Assembly: GCA_025175895.1 (NCBI GenBank)
Contig: CM046001.1
Coordinates: forward strand, 24,066,314 to 24,130,313
Origin: Wurfbainia villosa
Lineage: Eukaryota > Streptophyta > Magnoliopsida > Zingiberales > Zingiberaceae
Reading direction: 5' to 3'
DNA: 64,000 nt
The translations under genes were made by a program, and so were the position numbers. This document shows positions 57,480 through 64,000 of the stretch, piece by piece; within the stretch, counting starts at the first letter, position 1, and the number at the start of each line of letters is the position of its first letter. The notes below the pieces were generated by a model, which had not been told where the DNA came from, did not search any database, and was given only the letters and a program-made list of their open reading frames with translations.

Positions 57480-58520
57480 CCTTGTCATATGTCTAGGGAT
57501 CAAATCAGAAGATTCTACCAAGAACATGAATCTATCAGGTTGTCTAACAACTCTCCCACTACGACGAGGTATTACCTGTGTATCCTATGTGACACACGGT
57601 GCAGTGACTTGTGGTAAATCCTCTTGTACCGGTGGTACTGAAGTAGTGACTTCCCCTTTCAATTCCTATAGAACAATCTTACTCATGGGCTTGTGGTTCA
57701 TCACATAGTCTTCCTCTAAAAATCTGGTGTTCGTGCTAACGATCACCCTCTGATCTCTAGGACTATAAAACAAACTACCTTTCGTTCCTCTAGGATAGCC
57801 AATGAACATGCACACTTCTGTACGAGGTTCCAACTTACCAACATCTGCCTTCAGCACATGTGCTGGACTCCCCCAAATCTGAATATGTCTTAGACTAGGC
57901 TTTCGCCCAGTCCACAATTCTGTGGGAGTAGAAGGCACTGATTTAGATGGTACCAACTTCAGAATATACACTGTCGTATCTAGAGCATATCCCCAGAACG
58001 AATCTAGCAACTCAGAATAACTCATAATAGATCTAACCATCTCCATAAGAGTCCTATTCCTTCGCTCTGCTACACCATTCTGCTAGGGTGTGCTAGGTGT
58101 ATACAATTGGGATTGAATCTCAGTCTCTGATAAGTAATTCTTAAACTCTCCCAAGAGGTACTCACCAACATGATCAGATCGTAGTGTCTTGATACTTTTA
58201 CCTTGACGTTTCTCCACATCAGCCTTGAATTCTTTGAACTTGTCAAAGCGTTCAGACTTGCGGTGCATCAAGTAAATGTATCCATACCTTGAATAATCAT
58301 CTATAAAAGAGACGAAATATTCAAAGACACCTCTTGCCTGGATAGACATAGGACCACACAAATCAGAATGAACCAATTCCAACACATATTTGGCTCTATA
58401 CCCTTTGGTCTTGAAAGGCCTCTTGGTCATTTTACCCTCTAAGCAAGATTCGTAGGTTGGGAAAACTTCCACCACTAATGAACCCAGAGGTCCATCAGCT
58501 ATCAACCTTTGAATTATGCT
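57480..58520 (-). pseudogene. pol: Element P pol: integrase
   Basis: Zinc finger: LRLGHINLSIIQRL ... YESCLEGKMTK (first Cys of the pair lost). Core: LVHSDLCGPMSIQA, FIDDYSRYGYIYLM, TLRSDHVGEYL (Gly of the usual RGGEY is Val), then a stop after QLYTPSTP at 58083; resumes at 58046 with MEMVRSIMSYSELLDSFWGYAL, ELWTGRKPSLRHIQIWG and GYPRGTKGSLFYSP. The catalytic Glu region (N-G-V-A-E-R-R-N-R-T) is split by the stop near 58083. Not functional. Confidence 0.85.
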
Positions 58521-58564
58521 TAGGTTAATATGACCAAGCCTTAGATGCCAAAGATATGTTTGGT

Positions 58565-59440
58565 TTATCTTCGATGTTCTTTTCTCTTATTGGAATTAGA
58601 AGATGAGTTATTCACTTCTATTTGCATCGTGGGAGATTTTGGTTCGAGTGTATACAAATTTCCTATCAATGCACTAGAACAGATAATCTCCCTATTCCTT
58701 TTTATAACAACTCTGTCATTAAAAGAAATAGAATATCCATCCATAAACAATTTAGAAACCGAAATCAAATTCTTTCTAAATAAAGGTACATAAAGGCAAT
58801 TTTTAAGAACCAAAACTCTATTCCTCTCAAAAGATAAATAAACATCTCCCACTGCAACAGCCACCACCTTTGTGGCATCGCCCAAGTATACGATAATCTC
58901 TCTCTTAGCCAGTCGTTTGGTTTCCTGGAACCCCTTTGTTCTGCTTCCAGTTGGGGCAGTCCTTCTTCCAGTGTCTAGTCTGCTTGCAAGTGAAGCACTT
59001 GCCTTTTGGCTTCTTCACTCATCTCTGAGATCCTCCCATCACCTTTGCTCCACCTTGTTTCTTCTTCTTGTTGCCTTTCGGTTTAGAAGTAGAAACTTCT
59101 GAGCAACCATGGCCTGAGCCTGAGCAAGCCCTTCTGCTGCCTGGAGTTCTGTTAGAAGCTCCACCAACGAATACAACCTCTTATTTATGTTGTAATTCAG
59201 GCGAAACTGCTCAAAACTCCTAGTTAGAGACTGGAGAATGATATCGACCTGGGTTTCCCCATCGATCTCAGCTCCAAGGACTTCCATCTCATTTATCGGC
59301 TTAGAAGGATACTCTTCGAAGAGTACATACTTGTACTCCTCAGCAGTTAAGACAATATCTAGATTCCTTTTCCAATCAACATAATTGGGTATAGTAAGTT
59401 TATTTTCCTTTAGTATCACAGCAAGTGGGTTGAAAGTCAT
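58565..59440 (-). pseudogene. gag: Element P gag, zinc knuckle and protease remnant
   Basis: Gag from ATG 59440: TIPNYVDWKRNLDIVLTAEEYKYVL, then a jump to DIILQSLTRSFEQFRLNYNINKR, so about 100 residues of capsid are deleted. A zinc knuckle CFTCKQTRHWKKDC is legible in a shifted frame at about 58995-58950. The protease starts only at DATKVVAVAVGDVYL and YVPLFRKNLISVSKL (58885-58700); the active-site D-T/S-G strand that should precede it has been deleted. So P cannot process its own polyprotein. Confidence 0.82.
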
Positions 59441-60479
59441 TTTTGAAAAACCTAAGAATCACATAGATCAAAACATTAGATTTCAAAAATTTATTGATTC
59501 CTCAAACAATAAAATTTCAAAATCAACCAACACCTCAAAACACCGAGAATATCGTATGCCACGATAGTGTGGACGTATACAAATTCTATATTTGTAAGAG
59601 GAGGTTTCACCCATTAATTTTACTATCTTGTCAACCTAACTTTTTGACAAATAAAATTAATAGTTGGTTCCTCTTCGGCCCTACAAATAAAAGCAGTGAC
59701 TCCGATGGCGAGGATACTCCAATTTGCATCTAAGTGTTCACCATTACTAGGTACCAAGGGAATTATCTTGGGTTATGTGCCTTCCAATGGGGAAGTACAC
59801 ACGCTCCTTAATAATTTCCTATAACTATATTCGACCCTGTGATCCGCAAATAAACTCATCCGATGGGGAGGAAGGTACTCAGAGCCGACGTGCAAGTTTG
59901 TTTGCATCACATGTCAAATTGTAATGGAGGTCGTGGGAATTTATAAAAATATCCCTCTCACACTTAGTAATTTAAAATTGAGGAATTTTCTAGCCTACGA
60001 CATGCATATCAAACAATAAGCAATAAATATGAAAAAGAAATATTTTCCAACTATTATTGCTTTTGTCTCCAATATGCCTCCTGTCGTATCGCCATCTCAT
60101 CCGCTCCTCCCTACACCATGTACAAGCCATCCGGAGATCCGAGCCGAGAATAACTATTTTTAATTTACATCCATCGATCCTATACTCCACGAAGGAGTGT
60201 ACATAAAATCTAGATTGAAAGTAAACCAAAATAAAAGAGTGGCTAAACAGTGTCGTACTTAATTACAAAAATTAAATACTAGCCTCGTCAACTCCGAAGA
60301 TTCAAAAAATATACAATTACACACATACAATCACATACACACATATGACCATAATAGTTGGATCCTATGCCTGCAACCAAAAAGTTAACCTATGCACATC
60401 CTACTATTATCCGGCACATATAATATATGAAAAGTGCATAAAAGTAACCGAATCCTAAACACACAAAATCGGAAACCAT
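59441..60479 (-). other. Element P, 5' leader
   Basis: Untranslated. Nothing coding; a run of 'acacacat' words at 60310-60350. Confidence 0.7.
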
Positions 60480-60492
60480 GGCTCTGATACCA
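60480..60492 (-). promoter_or_regulatory. Element P, tRNA primer binding site
   Basis: Minus strand TGGTATCAGAGCC, exact initiator Met-tRNA complement, next to the 5' LTR. Confidence 0.92.
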
Positions 60493-62411
60493 CTTCAAGG
60501 TAGGAAACTTCGCTTCCCACTTCAACTTCGTTGCTTGTTCATGGCAATCCCGTCTTCGTCCCTGGATTAAAAAATTAATCCAAGACAATTAGGGATTACC
60601 CAAGCTACCGTTTCATCGTCATGCTATTCGATTAGAGTAGTCACTTGAACAAACTAGTTGTTCAAGCAACCAACCTCTATTCTACGATTAGCCACGGAAT
60701 AGACGATGTACGGATCGCCGATTTTTGTATTTGTATTCAGGGTCCAAGTAAATTAGCCACATAACAAAACATACAACATGTATAAAATAAGAAAAGATCA
60801 TAAGCAAGCATTATACCTCTCAATCTTCTATTGTATATCCTTCCTCCTTTTGGACGTCGTGTGGGCGACGATCTTCCAAAAGAAGAAGCCTCCTCTATCA
60901 CCAATCTTCCTTTCCTTGTTCACTCTGAACAAAGGAAGATCATAAAACAAAACTCTTCTCCTTTCTAGAACCGACCACCAAGCCACCTTGCTTGGTGATT
61001 GCCGCCAGCCAAGGAGAGGACAAGTAGTAGATGAAGAGGATGGAGTGGGCGTCGACCAAGAGCTCCAAGGGAAGAACCCTAACCCTAGTCACCGCCAGCC
61101 AAGGATGGAGAGAAGAGAAGGATGAGCACCGGCCAAGGTTGAGAAGATCAAGATGGGCGCCGACCAAGGAGAAGAGAAGGAATCCTTGCCGCCCAAGGAT
61201 TCCCCAAAACCCTAGCCGCCTAATGCACTCCAAGCCCTAGTCACCCAAACCCTAATCTCCAAGCAATGCACTTGCCGCCCACCCCTTAAGCCTCCTTTTA
61301 TAGAGATAGTCCTAAGCCTCCTTTAATCTCCACCGTCAGATCTAGGGATTTAATCTCAATCGTCAGATCTAGGGATTTAATCTCAACCGTCGGATCTAGA
61401 GATTTAATCTCCACTGTTGGATCTAAAGATTTAACCTCCATCGTTGGATCTCGAGATTTAATCTCCACCGTCGGATCTAGAGTTTTATTTTCCATCATCG
61501 GATCTAGGCTCCATGAGGTTTTAATAGGCTACAATAGAGACCATGAGTAGGAGTTGGATTTTGTCCACCCAATGGATCAAGCTCACATAAAGTCCGATCC
61601 ATTAATGATAATCCATTCCACTAGAGGATTATCATTGATCTACCTCACCAACCCCCATAAGTTAATATGGGCTCCATATATTATTTGTACATATATCTCC
61701 CCGTGTTTAAGATCTCGAATGTCCATCGATTAATTAATTTACTGACAATTAATTAATCAACATCTAACTCCATGAGTAGTACCACTCAACCTTATCATCA
61801 TGCAGGACCAAGTCCACCTGCAGGGTTTACATGATGAACCTTATGAGCTCCTCAAGGAGATATCTTCATCCTAGTATATAGGACACGGTTTCCACTTATA
61901 ATCAATGGCACACCATATAAATAATATCATTTCTCAACTTACCGAGCCTATCGATTTACTCTATAAATCTCGCCCATTGGTAAATCAAAGAAATGAATAC
62001 TAAGTATATGTGCCCGTTATTATATCGGGATTAAGAGCATGTACAATATAATATCCGAGGTCCAATTCAATTATGTAGTCAGCAATAAATCGAATCACCT
62101 CTAAGTCGGTCCTGCTCAATACACACAAAGTGAACTAGTGTAATTCTATGGTCAAGACAAACCAATACCAAATCACACTACAACCATACCAATGGTTTAT
62201 CCAAAACCATCTCGGTTGTGAGCCTTTACTTATACTTTACAAGGAACTGATAACATGATCTCCCGTGTGACACTACACACCATGTTATCTACAATGTAAT
62301 GTATTAGACAATATGCATAACCATAAATATTCAAACAATGATCATGTGATTCTTATTTCAAAAATAAAGATGTTCATACAAAAGATAGACTTTTCTGTAT
62401 ACATCCCAACA
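60493..62411 (-). repeat. Element P, 5' LTR
   Basis: About 1919 bp, pairs with 53982-55896. Contains seven 27-bp minisatellite units (61330-61505). Right end CCCAACA followed by TSD CCATG. Confidence 0.9.
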
Positions 62412-62416
62412 CCATG

Positions 62417-62704
62417 TCAAGCCATGAACCTCAAATGAAGGAAGTGGAGCTCCCATATCCGAATCAAGAGAACCAAACACTAAACTAGAAGTCCAGTTGT
62501 GTTTGGAGAATCGAACAACTGTCAGGAAGTCCAGTTGGGTCAAAATGATAGGACAATTGGCAGGAAGTCCAATTGAGTCAGGAGGAACAGACAGTTGGCA
62601 GGAAGTCTTGGTGGGTTAAGGATCGGACATTAAGCAAAGGAAGTCCTTCGAGTACAGATAGGCTTGAGGCGGGCTCAATGTGACCCTTCGTTTGAGGGGG
62701 AGAT
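62417..62704 (+). other. TRIM-2 internal segment right of P
   Basis: Contains three to four imperfect copies of a unit of about 45 bp with 'ggaagtccagttgggtca'. Ends with purine tract 'gtttgagggggagat'. Confidence 0.7.
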
Positions 62705-62901
62705 TATTGGGAGTATGAGGAATACAATCAAAGTTTCACATTAATAAGACATGGAAAAGATCATGTGCTTTTAAGATAAAAATATCTTCATTGGTATGAG
62801 ACTTTTTGGGTAAAGCCCAAAAATAAAACCATGAGAGCTTAGGCCCAAAGTGGATAATATCGTGCCATTGTAGAGATATATTAATCTTATAGGCACTAAC
62901 A
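62705..62901 (+). repeat. TRIM-2, 3' LTR
   Basis: Matches 53308-53506 with scattered changes. Ends GGCACTAACA. Confidence 0.8.
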
Positions 62902-63503
62902 CCCCCCTTATGGCTGAGCACCTTCCTTCCCATTGAGCACCCTGTGTGTTTCCAGAGCACCCTGTGCATTGCCAGAGCACCCTGTGTGTTTCTAGAGCAC
63001 CTTGTGTATTTCTAAAGTAGCATGTGTCTTTCCATAGCACCCTGTGTATTTCCAAAGCATCATGTGTGTTTCCAGAGCACTCTATGTATTTTCATTGCAC
63101 CATGTGTGTTTCCAGAGCACACTGTGTACCCATGACTTAGACCCATGACTTAGATGCATTCTTGGACTTTCCATTGCCAAGTACTCATGACTTAGACTTT
63201 GCCATTGCCAAGACTCATGCTTGGACTTTCCAATTGCTAAATACCCGACTTGGACTTTACCAATGCCAAGACGCATGCTTGGACTTTCCATTTATGCCAA
63301 GTACATAAGACTTGGACTTTACATTCCAAGTACTCAAGACTTGGACTTTCCATACCAAGTTTCCCACTTGACTTCTCCATCATATGGTCAACCATATAGT
63401 CAACTCTTTCTCAAATAATGGTCAACCCATTGTCAAATATCAAAATATTACTCGAGTTAAACTCAAGTCCGGTCAATCATGACCTAGGCCGATTGCACCA
63501 ACA
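62902..63503 (-). repeat. Element V, 3' LTR (partial, Y/W-like)
   Basis: Right end GATTGCACCAACA is the same as in Y (34643-34655). Contains imperfect 'cttggactttcca(t)tgccaag' repeats (63150-63360), the inverted counterpart of the repeats in W's LTR, plus the 20-bp array. The start of the LTR is not found. Confidence 0.75.
62933..63130 (+). repeat. 20-bp tandem array, about ten units
   Basis: Units of the form 'agagcaccctgtgtgtttcc' with 1-4 changes each, regular 20-bp spacing. The last unit is cut. Confidence 0.9.
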
Positions 63504-64000
63504 ATCTCCTCCTTTTTGATGTTTGACAAAAACCACAAAAACCTTTGAGTTAGGTCACCTAACTCAGTACTCCAAATTCTGCCAATTCTCCCAATTGAGA
63601 AATTCTCAAATTCTCCCCCTTTTTGACATACATCAAAAAGGCTCTCCTCAAGGGTATCAATGTCTCATATCCTAATAAGATCTTACAATCTCCCCTTGGT
63701 CCAAAATCCTCTAGGATGCCTTCACTCTTCCTAGTGATAAGTCTCATATCACTAAATGAGAGATAATCCTCACTTCTCCAATTCTCCTCCTTTGGTGATC
63801 ACAATGAGGGTTTCCAAAGCCCTTCATGTCTCCCCCTTTGAGGAATATACATCCATCATCCCATGATGGATAACCTCTCCCTAAAGGCTTGATCCCCCCT
63901 TTACCATTGTACCAACTATTTCCTTGGAGAGTCCCTAAGCCTATAGGAACACTAAACCATCAAAATTAAGGGCAAAAGTTCAAACTCGAGCATTCACACA
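63504..64000 (-). promoter_or_regulatory. Element V, polypurine tract cluster and internal start
   Basis: Minus strand ATCAAAAAGGAGGAGAT abuts the LTR; more tracts near 63615, 63690, 63830. The text parallels 34656-35160 of Y. V continues beyond the window. Confidence 0.8.

Larger units (their letters stand above)
53982..62411 (-). mobile_element. Element P: 8.4-kb Ty1/copia LTR retrotransposon
   Basis: Minus strand. LTRs 53982-55896 and about 60493-62411, primer site 60480-60492, leader, gag-pol 59440-55925, polypurine tract 55897-55912. TSD CCATG at 53977-53981 and 62412-62416. LTRs belong to the X family, so P shows what kind of element made solo LTRs X1 and X2. Pol is Tork/Angela-like. 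Confidence 0.92.
53308..62901 (+). mobile_element. TRIM-2 (terminal-repeat retrotransposon in miniature), split by P
   Basis: Short LTRs: 53308-53506 (duplicated at 53758-53956) and 62705-62901, about 200 bp each. Primer site TGGTATCAAAGCC (53509-53521; 53959-53971). Internal sequence is about 10 bp, then element P, then 62417-62704, ending in a purine tract (gtttgagggggagat). Without P and the duplication, about 0.7 kb. No coding capacity. Outer TSD not clear (CACCC versus CCCCC). Confidence 0.75.

Noticed and set aside
1..64000. A new defence or metabolic system
   Set aside because: No non-transposon gene cluster is seen. All conserved protein motifs are gag, protease, integrase, RT, RNase H or the Athila-type third ORF.

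Overview
The window looks like intergenic heterochromatin from a large, repeat-rich plant genome. The evidence is the mix of families: Ty1/copia elements with initiator-Met tRNA primer sites, Sirevirus-like LTRs that open with a 'ctagagggggg tgaatag' block, Athila/Tat-type Ty3/gypsy pol with an extra ORF after integrase, and a TRIM. I see no host gene, rRNA, tRNA gene or CRISPR. A species cannot be named from this; an angiosperm, perhaps a monocot, is as far as I would go.

Nearly every base can be assigned to nested LTR retrotransposons, and most boundaries are fixed by TG...CA ends plus a matching 5-bp target-site duplication (TSD). Labels are mine. (1) 1-13916: element T (minus), a gag-only Sirevirus-like element, split by a 9.5-kb copia element Q (2029-11571, TSD AAAGG). 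(2) 13917-18548: gypsy A (plus), with protease joined directly to an Athila-type third ORF, no RT/integrase, and carrying solo LTR S (16061-17202, TSD CATCG). (3) 18549-25939: element C (minus), a mosaic with a copia-like LTR, primer site and gag start at one end and gypsy RNase H, integrase, third ORF, polypurine tract and LTR at the other, flanked by TGGAC on both sides. (4) 25940-51631: Z (plus), a decayed Sirevirus-like copia pol with its 3' LTR. It holds solo LTR X1 (30240-32474, TSD GTGAT) and element Y (33370-50501, TSD GTGCG). Y holds solo LTR X2 (39452-48066, TSD TATGC), and X2 holds element W (41050-47545, TSD AACGG). (5) 51632-62901: TRIM pieces and a copia gag relic, with a 450-bp tandem duplication. 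TRIM-2 was hit by an 8.4-kb copia element P (53982-62411, TSD CCATG). (6) 62902-64000: the edge of another element V, related to Y and W.

Functionally, nothing here looks able to move alone. Q has the longest open pol (814 codons) but is frameshifted in RT. P has a changed RT active-site motif and has lost the protease motif. Z and C are full of stops. T, Y and W carry LTRs, primer sites, multiple polypurine tracts and gag but no pol, as expected of non-autonomous elements mobilised by pol supplied elsewhere. Y also carries a second gene related to the Athila-type third ORF of A and C. The most unusual objects are the mosaic element C, the gag-plus-extra-ORF element Y, and the fast-changing CAGTCGACTG palindrome blocks in the Sirevirus-like LTRs.
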